64,000 bases of DNA, from contig BBCS01000001.1 in the NCBI GenBank assembly GCA_001316125.1, forward strand, positions 248,001 to 312,000. Direction: 5' to 3'. Each line of letters starts with the position of its first letter. Position 1 is the stretch's first letter. The stretch is from Vulcanisaeta distributa JCM 11213 (GTDB lineage Archaea > Thermoproteota > Thermoprotei > Thermoproteales > Thermocladiaceae). Both the position numbers and the translations under genes were made by a program. Positions 8,462 to 16,712 of the stretch are shown piece by piece. The notes beneath the pieces are model-generated. The model ran no database searches, was not told the DNA's origin, and worked only from the letters and a program-made list of their open reading frames with translations.

Positions 8462-9760
8462 AGTGGGAAGAACTGTTATTGTTAGAAGCACTTCATTGCC
8501 GAGGAAGGTGTTCAACGTCTTTGTTGAGCTTGAAGGTATGTACCGCAACATGGTTGAGCAGCTGACGATGTTTGCTATTAGAAACGATGTGAAGAGCTTT
8601 ACGAAGCTGAAGGCGTTGAAGTACCGCGAGATGAGAAACCTCTATCCACAGTTGCCATCGCACTACGTCTACACTGCATGCCAAGACGCCTCTACTAGAG
8701 CTAGAAGCTTTCTGAAGTTGAAGAAGCATGGATTAGCCGAGAAAAAGTATCCAGAGGTTAGAAGTGTTAGTATTTGGCTAGACGACCACCTCTGAAAGCC
8801 CAATGGATTGACCTATATTGCGGTGGTGACTCATAAGGGATGGGTAACAATAGAGATTGAGCCACACAAGCAGTACTGGAGATACATCAATGGGGGGGTG
8901 GAGGCTAGCTTCTGAAGCTAAAATAAAGCTTGATAGGAGAGATAGGAGGGTCATAATTTATCTAACCTTTGTTAAGGAGGTTGAAGAATATAAGCCTAGT
9001 GGGTATCTGCCTGTTGATGTTAATGAGAACAATGTAGCGGTGCTTATTGATGGAGTAGCCCATCTCTTTGAGACCAATACCGAGAAGCTCGTTCTTGGTT
9101 ATTATTACTGTAGGAAAAGGATACAGGAAAGGTATGATAAGCTCTATGGGGTGACGTCGAGGATTAAGAGGAGAATTATGAGGAGGCTCAAGGAGAGGAA
9201 GAGAAAGGATGATGTAAGGTGGAAGATTGCTAACATAATTGTTAGGTTTGCTCATGAAAAGCGGTACGCCATTATTCTTGAGAAACTAGGTAAAAAGCCC
9301 GCTAGTAACATGATTAAGAGGATAGGGGATAAGCAACTGAGGCACAGGATTTTCCAAGCCTCGTTTAGAGGTGTTCAGAAGGCTATTGAGGAGAAGGCAA
9401 AGGAGTATGGTGTACCGATAATTTATGTAGACCCGAAGAACACTTCAAGGTTATGCCAATACATAGTGCCGTAATTGTCTATAGCAATAGCTCTAGGGTT
9501 GGGAAGTGTAGCAAAGGTGGTGAGCTATGGCACCGTGACGCAGTTGCTTGTTGGAATCTCCTTCTTCGAGCCCGCCTAGGCGATGGGAGCAATGCTCCAA
9601 GCTAGGCGGGTCAAGCGTAGATGGGAGCCCCCCCGTGCCGTTGGGCTCGACCGCCACCCATGACCCCCCCATAACCCTACCAAAAGGGCTATGGGCGAGG
9701 TGGAAGTCCCTAGAGGTGACCCCCCCAAACAACCACAAAATGCCGAGAACGACCCTCTAG
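8454..9760 (+). CDS. tnpB: TnpB, RNA-guided nuclease of IS607 element, damaged
   Basis: About 435 residues bridged. It follows the Sulfolobus-type TnpB order: LPRKVFNVFVELEGMYRNM, YPQLPSHYVYTACQD, WLDDHL, then GYLPVDVNENNVAVLIDG (RuvC-I Asp), AIILEKLGKKPA (RuvC-II Glu), YVDPKNTSRLCP and the zinc-ribbon-like KCSKGGELWHRD with the last catalytic Asp. The tail is GDGSNAPSLGG and LPKGLWARWKSLEV. Damage: in-frame TGA at 8793-8795 where relatives have Trp (DDHLW), seven-G run at 8892-8898, CCC to CC near 9454, CC to C near 9601, and three seven-C runs in the tail. All catalytic residues remain, so it may be functional if these are sequencing errors. Confidence 0.8.
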
Positions 9761-9770
9761 GGACAAACGG
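9571..9770 (+). ncRNA. Candidate omega-RNA (reRNA) scaffold at transposon right end
   Basis: TnpB guide RNAs derive from the 3' end of tnpB and the transposon right end, with the guide in the flanking DNA. Here a nested hairpin lies in the tnpB tail: outer stem CCCGCCTAG (9571-9579) with CTAGGCGGG (9602-9610), inner stem GGAGC/GCTCC (9586-9598). Adding back the C missing near 9601 lengthens the outer stem to 11 bp. The predicted guide would start at 9771, inside the HEPN gene. The role is inferred from position and family knowledge. Confidence 0.4.
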
Positions 9771-9977
9771 TTGCTCGAGATACTTAGGGATAACGGCGTC
9801 AACGTGCATGATGACTTGATCAGGATCGGTGATGAACTCGATAGGCATTACGTACCAACGCAATACCCAAACGCGTGGCCATCGGGCGCACCGCATAGGC
9901 ACTACACGGAGGAGGATACCAGAAGAGCCATAGACCACGCGAGTAGGGTGATGGGCTTCGTTGAGTCGAATCTATGA
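9771..9977 (+). pseudogene. HEPN-domain toxin, 3' part
   Basis: Continues the HEPN gene after the insertion: LLEILRDNGVNVHDDLIR, ELDRHYVPTQYPNAWPSG, then EDTRRAIDHASRVMGFV. These are the usual C-terminal HEPN blocks (LDRHYVPTRYP, AxxAxxxA). Joined to the 5' part it gives an uninterrupted product of about 131 residues. It overlaps the nucleotidyltransferase start by 17 bp, as is common in HEPN/MNT operons. Confidence 0.75.
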
Positions 9978-10308
9978 GATTGCGAGGAGGAATAACATTA
10001 GGGACCCAAACCAATTGGTGCAGGCAATTAATGGTTTAACACCCATCACAGCATTCATAGTTGGTTTACTGGCCCGTGGTGAGTTCGTGATGGGTACAAG
10101 CGACATAGACATGGTGGTTATAGTGGGTGGTGAGCCGCCATTTAGGGCTAGGGTAATCGGGTCACCACTGGGTGATGTGGAGGTCGTGGTATTCACACTA
10201 GACGAATTCTGCAGGCACCGCATGGATAACAACATGATGCTTGAATCATTAAGAATCGGCATACCAATCATAGGCGACCAAGAGGAACTAATGAAGCAGT
10301 GTAAGTAA
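9961..10308 (+). CDS. MNT-type nucleotidyltransferase, antitoxin of HEPN/MNT pair
   Basis: 115 residues from TTG at 9961, overlapping the HEPN stop. The core is VGLLARGEFVMGTSDIDMVV, a G-x(n)-D-x-D nucleotidyltransferase signature. It is followed by FRARVIGSPLGDVEVVVFTL and DEFCRHRMDNNMMLESLRIG, typical of minimal nucleotidyltransferases that neutralise HEPN toxins (by adenylylation in studied cases). No ATG is available in this frame near the start. Since the transposon has broken the toxin, this antitoxin may now be unneeded, unless the element excises. Confidence 0.75.
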   Translation: MSRIYEIARRNNIRDPNQLVQAINGLTPITAFIVGLLARGEFVMGTSDIDMVVIVGGEPPFRARVIGSPLGDVEVVVFTLDEFCRHRMDNNMMLESLRIGIPIIGDQEELMKQCK

Positions 10309-10330
10309 TGAACGGCGACCCTACCATTAG

Positions 10331-10375
10331 GGCAGGTTTGCTCAATGACCGTTTGCGTTACCAATCATTAGTAAC
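10331..10375 (+). repeat. Inverted repeat, left copy (partner at 14358)
   Basis: 45 bp matching the reverse complement of 14358-14402 at 43 of 45 positions. Weaker similarity extends another 20-25 bp outward (GGCGACC...ATTA). It includes an imperfect GTTACCAAT...GTAAC palindrome. The two copies face each other across 4.0 kb carrying a regulator, a large membrane protein and the proteasome beta gene. Confidence 0.8.
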
Positions 10376-10418
10376 TAAATAAGTAAAATGGATTCCCAGG
10401 GAGCTTTGCATGGAGAAA

Positions 10419-10452
10419 GGTTTATAAAAGCGTTACCAATAATTGGTAACGC
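10419..10452 (+). promoter_or_regulatory. TATA box with perfect palindromic operator
   Basis: TTTATAAAA (10421-10429) is followed at once by a perfect 23-bp palindrome at 10430-10452: arm GCGTTACCAAT, a central A, arm ATTGGTAACGC. The regulator ATG begins at 10454, so the transcript would be leaderless and the palindrome would sit on the transcription start. This geometry suits autorepression by the winged-helix protein encoded next. The same 9-bp arms recur at 14358-14376 and, imperfectly, at 10358-10375. Confidence 0.7.
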
Positions 10453-10453
10453 A

Positions 10454-10770
10454 ATGGGTCAGAGACCGGAGGTTCCCCCCTGTTTGGTTTGGCGAGGTTG
10501 CTTGAGGTTATTGAGGAGTTTGGGTCTCGTAAGGGTCGTGACCCCCCCTATACCCGTGAGCTGCTTGGTTACCTGCGTATGTGGGGGGTTATGGTGAGGA
10601 CCTGCTACTCCTGGCTTGGGATTTAGGGCTTGTTGAGAGGTATGATGATTATTGTGACCCCCAGGACTCAAAGGATTTGTAGGTTTAATAGGGTTAGTAA
10701 GAGAGGTCATGAGTTCCTGAGGCATTATAGGGCCTTAATGAGACTTCTTGGTCGGTCTGACGGTGATTAG
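10454..10770 (+). CDS. Winged-helix transcriptional regulator, frameshifted
   Basis: About 105 residues when bridged: FGLARLLEVIEEFGSRKGRD, then YTRELLGYLRMWGYGEDLL, LLAWDLGLVERYDDYCDP, and SKRGHEFLRHYRALMRLLG. The layout (helix, recognition-helix region TRELLGYL, wing-like LGLVERYDD, then KRGHEFL) is that of small archaeal PadR/MarR-like winged-helix proteins, where a G-x-E-F-L segment commonly follows the wing. Breaks lie at the six-C run 10475-10480, near 10580 and near 10675; a seven-C run at 10541-10547 also lies in the gene. The palindrome immediately upstream is its likely operator. Confidence 0.6.
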
Positions 10771-10774
10771 TGAC

Positions 10775-13089
10775 TTACATCACCGCTGAGGCTATTGTGG
10801 TGATTAAACCTATTATGAATAATATGCCGAAGGCCCTAAGCACCGCTGGTTCGTAGAGCTGTGGCGCTATGTTTGTGAAGCCCAGGGCCCAGACTACGTA
10901 GAATAGTAGCATTAGGGTGAGCCCAAGGATTAGTAGTGCCTTCCTTAGCCTTGGCTTGAGTCTCGGCCTTGATGTTAATGGTAATGCGGCGGCTATTGGT
11001 AATGCCACCAAGCTCATTAATAATGATTTGCCGGGCTCCTCGAGTGCCTTAATTACCATTGGTGTTGGGCAGCGTGTTGGTTCCAGGGGGGGCTTTATTG
11101 ATATTGGGCCCACGGTGATGTTCGTGGGTAGCACCGGCTCGCTCGTGGTTATTACCAGGCTTATTGAGGAGTTGATCCAGTGGGTTACGGTAATTACATC
11201 CCTTAATCTATAAGCGCCACCACTGGTTATGTTCATGATGGTCGTTTGATTAATGGCATTTAGTGAAATTCTTAGCCAGGTGAATTTTACCGGAACGGCT
11301 TTGGTAACCACATACGTTATTGAGTATGTGGGTACATCATTTGGGTAATTGAATGTGGAATTACCGCTTATTACCCTCATGCCTACACCACTCGTTACGT
11401 AGAGGATTAATGGCTGATCTGTGGATATGCTGATCTCGTAAGTTCCCGGTGTTACGTTGATATTTATATTGAAGGTTATTGGGTATGGTTTCATGCCCTG
11501 TGTAATTGATGGAGCCGCGGCACTTGCCCTGGCAGTTACTTGCCCATTTTTGAGCACGGTAAGTGCTAAAGTCGCCTCTTGCTCTGAGTATGATACTCCG
11601 TAGATGATTACCTTATTAATGCTCCCTGTGAAATTGAACCTTATGTTAAAGGTCACCACGGAGTCAGCGCTTATTGGCAGTACCGTGCCAGTTAGTGGGG
11701 GGGTTGACATTACCAGGGGTATTGAGGTATTTACGTACGTAGTCACTGGGGCGATACTTACCATGGTGGTGACCACGTACATGCCTGGGGGGGTATTGTC
11801 AACTCACCAGTGCTAATGAGGACGGCGCTTTGGTATAGACCGCCTGGGATCGTTAATGAGGAATCCTCGACGTAACTAGTGGCGTTGGTAATTAATTGGC
11901 CTACGGTCTCCTCAAAATCATTTACTGTGGGCAGTCCCGTATAATTCCTAAGAACCAGTTGATAATCACCGCATATTGCGTATGTACCATTCATGGGACC
12001 CACAGTCTCTACATAACCTGCAACGCTCTTACCTGGGTTCATGGCTATTAGTGAGTATGTTGGGAGTACTGTGCTCTCTACATAACCACTTGGCGCCAGT
12101 GATGTGAGACTGTAGATATTGGCATAGGACTCACTCAGTGGTTCCCAATTAATGTTTACCTGCCCAATTCCCTGGTATGGGGGCCACATTGGTGATATCG
12201 GCGTTGTTAATGCGTGATTATTAGGGCTATCACGAGCGTTAGTACGGCCAATCTATTCTCGCGCAGTTTATGTAGGGCTTCTATGAGCGTTATTATGAGT
12301 ATTGCGGGGACTATCGCTGTAAAGCCCACGCCACTAAGTACAGCCGTTGCTAGGCTGGTACTGCCGTGCCCAGGACAGCCAACTGCATGAATGACGTGGT
12401 CGAGAGTAAGTAAATCATGTTGTTCAGTACTTCCTGCGCAGTCACCACATGGATCAGTGGGTAAGCGCCAGCTATCCAGTAGTACGTGAATGCTATTAGG
12501 CCTATTGTCATTACGTACTGACTCGACTCATTAAACTCCCTCTTAACGAACCAGTGAGTTATTGGGACTAGGACATTGAGTAGGTCCGTGATTGGGCTTA
12601 GGAAGCTAGTAATGCCGATAGAGCTGTACTAACTGGCCTATTATTATTGTCGATGTAGTAGTACATGGCTATGGCTAGTGCCGTTGATATTGCTTGTGGT
12701 AGCCATGGGTTCGTGATTAAGTTGATCAATGAGGCGTTGATTACCGATGCAAGGACTATGGCGGTTACGGGGGGGCCAATACCCAAACCCCCCCTGACCC
12801 TACTTAGTTTATATGTGTAAATTGCTATTAATGAGTTTGTGGCCACTATGAGGAGTGCCATAAATACTGGTAAGTAGCCACTCATTACCAACGGGCCAAG
12901 TAATAGCTTTGCCCAAGATCACCAATGCCAATACTCGCCAGGCCCAGGGACTTCATAATTAACTCCCCCAAGGTCATAATAATAACCGCTCCCATTGAAT
13001 AGCTGCAGCCAAACGTAGATTATCTCAACCACGCTGACTATGTACGTGATCGCTCCAATTAGTGATTTGGCTATTAATTCACGTTTCAT
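10775..13089 (-). CDS. Large membrane protein with polytopic N-terminus and extracellular beta domain
   Basis: Bridged product of about 770 residues. From ATG at 13089: a first membrane helix (LIGAITYIVSVVEIIYVWL), a short outer loop, then at least six more helices including YLPVFMALLIVATNSLIAIY and AILIITLIEAL. A long Thr/Ser/Asn-rich ectodomain with many N-x-S/T sites (NYTGLPTVNDFEETVGQLIT, TFNIRFNFTGSI) follows. Two C-terminal helices (ALLILGLTLMLLFYVVWALG and FGILFIIGLITTIASA) end the protein. Damage: TGA at a probable Trp near 12922, indels near 12595, 12390, 12215 and 11786. No family recognised; it resembles crenarchaeal surface or secretion-associated proteins only in outline. Confidence 0.6.
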
Positions 13090-13119
13090 GAATGATTATG
13101 ATTATAATGCGGTACATCT

Positions 13120-13401
13120 TTAATGCTTTACCTCGATTGAGTGTAGGCAGTGCCTAATACCAATTATTAAATATATTAATTCATTGATTACCTCGCCCAG
13201 GGACTTACCACTACTCATTATTGTGATCGGCATTTCAATCCTCAACTCATCACCAACAGCATTAATCATTAATTGACTAAGTACGTGATCACCCCCCCTT
13301 ACATAGCTCATTAATACATCCATTACTTTACCGAGTTCATTAACCCTTATTATGCATGGCACGTAGTTAATGCCATCAATGACATACTTGCTATAGTCCA
13401 T
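13120..13401 (-). CDS. Hypothetical 93-residue protein
   Basis: ATG start, intact. Mixed alpha/beta character: DYSKYVIDGINYVPCIIRV, GKVMDVLMSYVRGGDHVLS, ELRIEMPITIM, EVINELIYLIIGIRHCLHS. A seven-C run (13292-13298) encodes GG and may add one residue. Divergent from the proteasome gene, with about 100 bp between the starts. Family not recognised. Confidence 0.5.
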   Translation of the reverse strand: MDYSKYVIDGINYVPCIIRVNELGKVMDVLMSYVRGGDHVLSQLMINAVGDELRIEMPITIMSSGKSLGEVINELIYLIIGIRHCLHSIEVKH

Positions 13402-13470
13402 GTCGCACTCAACGTGGATATCCCCCCCTCATCCCTAATGAGTGTGCTCACACTAATTGCCACTAGGTAT

Positions 13471-13482
13471 AACTTTTTAAAG
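13471..13482 (+). promoter_or_regulatory. TATA box of proteasome beta gene
   Basis: AACTTTTTAAAG, centred about 28 bp before the ATG at 13505. This is the spacing expected for an archaeal TATA box serving a leaderless transcript. Confidence 0.5.
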
Positions 13483-13504
13483 GGAATGCCCATTAATTGC
13501 TTTG

Positions 13505-14125
13505 ATGTCATCAATTGAGGAATTAATAACTGGTACTGCGGTTGGGATTAAGGCGAGCGACGGCGTTGTATTGGCCGCCGAGAAGAGGGTTGCCTATGGA
13601 TTCACCATGTTCAGTAGGTCGGGTAAGAAGGTGTTTAAGGTTAATGATAACATTGGCATAGCCTCAATAGGCATACTAGCCGATATGCAGGTCCTCACAA
13701 AGATCGCCAAGGCATACATGTCGCTCTACTCCCTGGACACTAAAACTAGGCCGAGCATTAGGTCTGCGGCCAAGCTCCTCTCATACGTACTATTCTCCAA
13801 CAGGGTATTGCCATACTTCGTGGAGGTGCTCGTGGGTGGCGTAGACGATGAGGGGGGGCCACATCTCTTCATAATGGACTCGCTTGGTTCCTTAATCGAG
13901 GATGACTACGCAGCCGTCGGCACGGGCACGAAACTCGCCATCGCCATACTCGAGAGCAATTACAGGCCTGGTATGAGCGTTAAGGAGGCCAGGGAATTAG
14001 CCATTAAGGCAATAAACCAGAGCATATCCAGGGACCCAGTCTCTGGTGATGGAATTGACATACTGACAATAACGGGCAACGGCTCAACCGAGGAGACAAT
14101 ACCACTACAACCGCTGCGGTTATAA
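13505..14125 (+). CDS. psmB: Proteasome subunit beta, probably the non-catalytic type
   Basis: 207 residues. Family blocks: TAVGIKASDGVVLAAEKR, SRSGKKVFKVNDNIGIAS, LVGGVDDEG-PHLF, AVGTGTKLAIAILE, ARELAIKAINQSI and GDGIDILTI. Counting back from the conserved Glu17 (AAEKR) puts Gly, not Thr, at position 1 (ITGTAVG). Lys33 is present (GKKVF). It therefore seems to lack the N-terminal nucleophile, as one of the two beta subunits of several crenarchaea does. A run of seven G at 13852-13858 gives DEGGPHLF, while relatives have DEGPHLF. ATG at 13505 is preferred over TTG at 13502. The active subunit is not in this window. Confidence 0.85.
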   Translation: MSSIEELITGTAVGIKASDGVVLAAEKRVAYGFTMFSRSGKKVFKVNDNIGIASIGILADMQVLTKIAKAYMSLYSLDTKTRPSIRSAAKLLSYVLFSNRVLPYFVEVLVGGVDDEGGPHLFIMDSLGSLIEDDYAAVGTGTKLAIAILESNYRPGMSVKEARELAIKAINQSISRDPVSGDGIDILTITGNGSTEETIPLQPLRL

Positions 14126-14282
14126 AATTGAGTGTACCCCCCCGCCTTGGAGGAGCACAGCCTCATCGGTGGGTCAACCCCCCCAACTCAGTCGGCCCAC
14201 GCCAGCGGGGCTGTTCAATAATATTACAGGGGTATTTTAGTACCTTTTACCGTAAAGGCTTAAGAACCACCCACGCGCATGC

Positions 14283-14342
14283 ACATTGATGATGTGCCTC
14301 CACGGGACTGAGGACCTGATGAAATTGGTCTTTGCTGATTTT
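14283..14342 (+). ncRNA. C/D box sRNA
   Basis: Box C TGATGA (14287-14292), box D' CTGA (14308-14311), box C' TGATGA (14317-14322), box D CTGA (14335-14338). The C'-D guide is exactly 12 nt (AATTGGTCTTTG); the C-D' spacer is 15 nt (last 12: GCCTCCACGGGA). Spacing and box order match archaeal C/D sRNAs that direct 2'-O-methylation at the fifth base upstream of D/D'. It lies in the gene-free 14126-14475 interval. Confidence 0.75.
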
Positions 14343-14357
14343 TGTTTTATTATTTGT

Positions 14358-14402
14358 GTTACCAATTATTGGTAACGCAAACGGTCATTGAGCAAACCTG
14401 CC
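14358..14402 (+). repeat. Inverted repeat, right copy, with GTTACCAAT palindrome
   Basis: Reverse complement of 10331-10375 with two mismatches. It starts with a perfect palindrome, arms GTTACCAAT and ATTGGTAAC around a T (14358-14376), the same half-sites as the operator at 10430. It could be a second binding site upstream of thiI, or one end of a 4.1-kb segment. Confidence 0.75.
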
Positions 14403-14475
14403 TTAATAATGTTGGTCGTCGCTTAACTGAGGTAGATTTTTATTCATGGGCGTTTACCTTTGCTGTAATTGTTGT

Positions 14476-15931
14476 ATGGCCTTGATATTGGTTAGGTATG
14501 GTGAGGTTGCGATTAAGGGAGCGGGTACAAGGTCTAGGATGGAGAGGTTACTCATGCATAACATACTCAGTGGTTTAAGGGGTATTGGTGTTAATGCTAA
14601 AGTTATCAAGTCCCAGGGTAGGTTATTTGTTGAGGTCCCTGATGATAAGGTTAGGGAGAGTGTGGATGTGATTAGTCGGGTTTTTGGTGTTAAGTCTTTA
14701 TCTCCTGTTAAGGCCTACGTATTTAAGGAATTGAATGATATAGTCAATGCGGCGATTAAGGAATGGAGTGACTTAATTAAGGGTAGGAGATTCGCAGTTA
14801 GGGTTCACAGGGTAGGTTCACATAACTTCACATCAATGGACGTGGCCAAGGCTGTTGGTGCCGCACTCAAGCCATTTAGTGCTGGTGTGGATCTCGAGAG
14901 ACCCGATATTGAGTTGTTCATTGAGATTAGGGTGATAGGGCGTACCTATTTACCGAGGTAATTAATGGGCCTGGTGGCCTACCACTTGGTTCTGAGGGTA
15001 AGTTATTGGCATTGATATCGGGTGGTTTTGACTCACCGGTTGCTGCCTGGTTCATGATGAGGAGGGGGGGGTCCTACGTAGATGCGTTGTTCTGTTCCCT
15101 GGCCTACCCCATTGACGTTATTAATTTCCTCAGGGTCTCACATGCGTTATTTAGCAGGTGGTCTATTGGTTATGACCCGAGGTTATTCATAATCGATTGT
15201 TCACCATTAATCGGCGAATTTAGGGCTAAAGCCGACCCACACATGTGGAGTGTTCTGTTCAAGAGGGTCCTTTACGAGGTCGCCTCTAGGGTTGCCAGGT
15301 CAATAAGTGCGTTGGGTATCGTAACGGGTGAATCACTCGGTCAAGTTTCGTCACAGACCCTCCATAATCTAATGGCTATTGAGCATGGTATTGACATGCC
15401 CATTTACAGGCCGTTGATTGGCTTGATAAGGACGAAATAATGAATTACGCGAGGAGGATAGGGACTTATGAGGAGTCAATGAGGACTGAGGAGTTCTGCG
15501 CAATATTCTCGGAGAAACCAAGGACGAGAGTTACAATTGATGAATTGGATAATGAATTTAGGAAGCTTGATCAAAACCTCATCAATAACTTACTTAACAG
15601 TGTCGTGACATTGAGGGCTAGTGCGGCTGGCAAGGTTATTGATGAGTTGATGCTTGGCACTAGTGATGTGGAGATTGATCACGTACCTGAGAATGCCGTA
15701 GTCATTGACCTAAGGAGCAGGGGGGGTGAGTACGAGGCGTGGCATTACCCAGGTGCCATAAACGTGGATGCTGATAAGTTAGTGAATACGGCAGAGTCCC
15801 TAGGTAAGGATAAGGTCTATGTGTTATACTGTAGCAAGGGCCTTAGCAGTAGATGGGGTGCGCTCGAGCTTAGGAGGTTGGGCTTCAGGGCATTCTCCAT
15901 AGACATTAATAGGTTGAGGAGGTCACCATGA
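14476..15931 (+). CDS. thiI: tRNA 4-thiouridine synthase ThiI with C-terminal rhodanese domain, frameshifted
   Basis: About 485 residues. NFLD/THUMP region first (MALILVRYGEVAIKGAGTR, FAVRVHRVGSHNFTS), then the PP-loop SGGFDSPVAAWFMMRRG, and EEFCAIFSEKPRTRV with the conserved Cys. A rhodanese domain ends it, with the persulfide Cys in VLYCSKGLSSRWGA. ThiI adenylates U8 of tRNA and transfers sulfur from the rhodanese persulfide. Breaks near 14950 (TTTT to TTT) and 15434 (GG to G). G runs at 15064-15071 and near 15720 each add a Gly. ATG at 14476 matches family starts; the upstream ATG at 14446 adds ten odd Cys-rich residues. Confidence 0.85.
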
Positions 15932-16712
15932 GGGTTTCCAGGGGACCAGGCGAGGGCTACGTTAAGTCCAGGGTGCCCAGGGGGGGATTCCACCTGGAGG
16001 TTGCTAGGAGGATTCAGTCCACGTTAGCTGGTAGGGTCGTCGAGGAGGACCTATTGAATGTTAACCATGTAGACATTGTGGCCGGGGGGGTTGACGTTGC
16101 GTATATTAATCGTGGAGGCCAGGAGATAGGCGTCTCAGTAGCCAGCACGTACTCACTGGGCAGGTCCTCAATTACCGAGTGGAGCTGTTGGGTTGGCCCA
16201 ATAACCTTCCCCTACGTACCTACGTTGCTATCCTTTAGGGAATTAAAACCAGTAGTTAACGCCTACCTTAGGTTAAGGACTAAGCCCCCCCAGGTCGTCT
16301 TGATTGATGGTCATGGAAGGGCCCACCCATATAGGCTTGGCATAGCCAGCCACTTCGGTGTCTGCATGCACGTACCGACCATCGGTGTCGCTAAGTCACT
16401 GCTTTATGGCAGGGTTATTAAGGTCGAGGGGGGGCCCATACTCGATATTAACACCGACGAGGTCATTGGTGGGCAATTCAGTGCGCGCCCAGTAGACCGA
16501 CATATGTCAGTGTTGGTTACGGAATCTCCCTGAGGAGTGCCGTTGATCTTGTTAAGAAACTATGTGTTGGTTCTCAAATGCCAATACCAATACTCCACTC
16601 TCACAATATGGCTAATGAGTTGAAGAGGAGGATTACGAAGAAGCTGGTGGGTGGTGCCACGATTGATGAGTTAGATAGTGAGTGCAGATCATCAATGAGT
16701 AATTACCTCTAA
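15928..16712 (+). CDS. nfi: Endonuclease V, frameshifted near the C-terminus
   Basis: About 260 residues; ATG overlaps the thiI stop (ATGA). Blocks: FHLEVARRIQSTL, IVAG-VDVAYI with the first metal-binding Asp, YVPTLLSFRELKPVVNAYL, QVVLIDGHGRAHPYRLGIAS (second Asp and RAHP), PTIGVAKSLLYG. The frame breaks near 16490 and continues SVGYGISLRSAVDLVKKL and LHSHNMANELKR. EndoV cleaves DNA or RNA near deaminated inosine. Seven-G runs at 15979-15985, 16084-16090 and 16430-16436 each insert a Gly; VAGVDV is the family form. The stop abuts the convergent gene at 16713. Confidence 0.85.

Larger units (their letters stand above)
7770..9770 (+). mobile_element. IS607-family element (serine resolvase plus TnpB)
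   Basis: About 2.0 kb carrying tnpA (7823) and tnpB (8454), overlapping by 8 bp. The boundaries come from the interrupted HEPN gene: coding stops after ...GTTAGG at 7769 and resumes with TTGCTCGAG at 9771. Both junctions have GG at the edge, there are no terminal inverted repeats and no target duplication beyond the GG. This agrees with the known behaviour of IS607-type serine recombinases. The exact edge can slide by the two G. Confidence 0.75.

Noticed and set aside
7770..9770. Target-site duplication or terminal inverted repeats of the transposon
   Set aside because: None found beyond a shared GG, as expected for IS607-type recombination.
10917..11213. 98-codon plus-strand frame
   Set aside because: Antisense to the large membrane protein, whose helices and N-x-S/T pattern are clearly coding.
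8454..13089. UGA recoded as tryptophan
   Set aside because: Only two candidate sites, while many genes here end in TGA at family-consistent positions (for example korA, PaREP1 copies, VapB).
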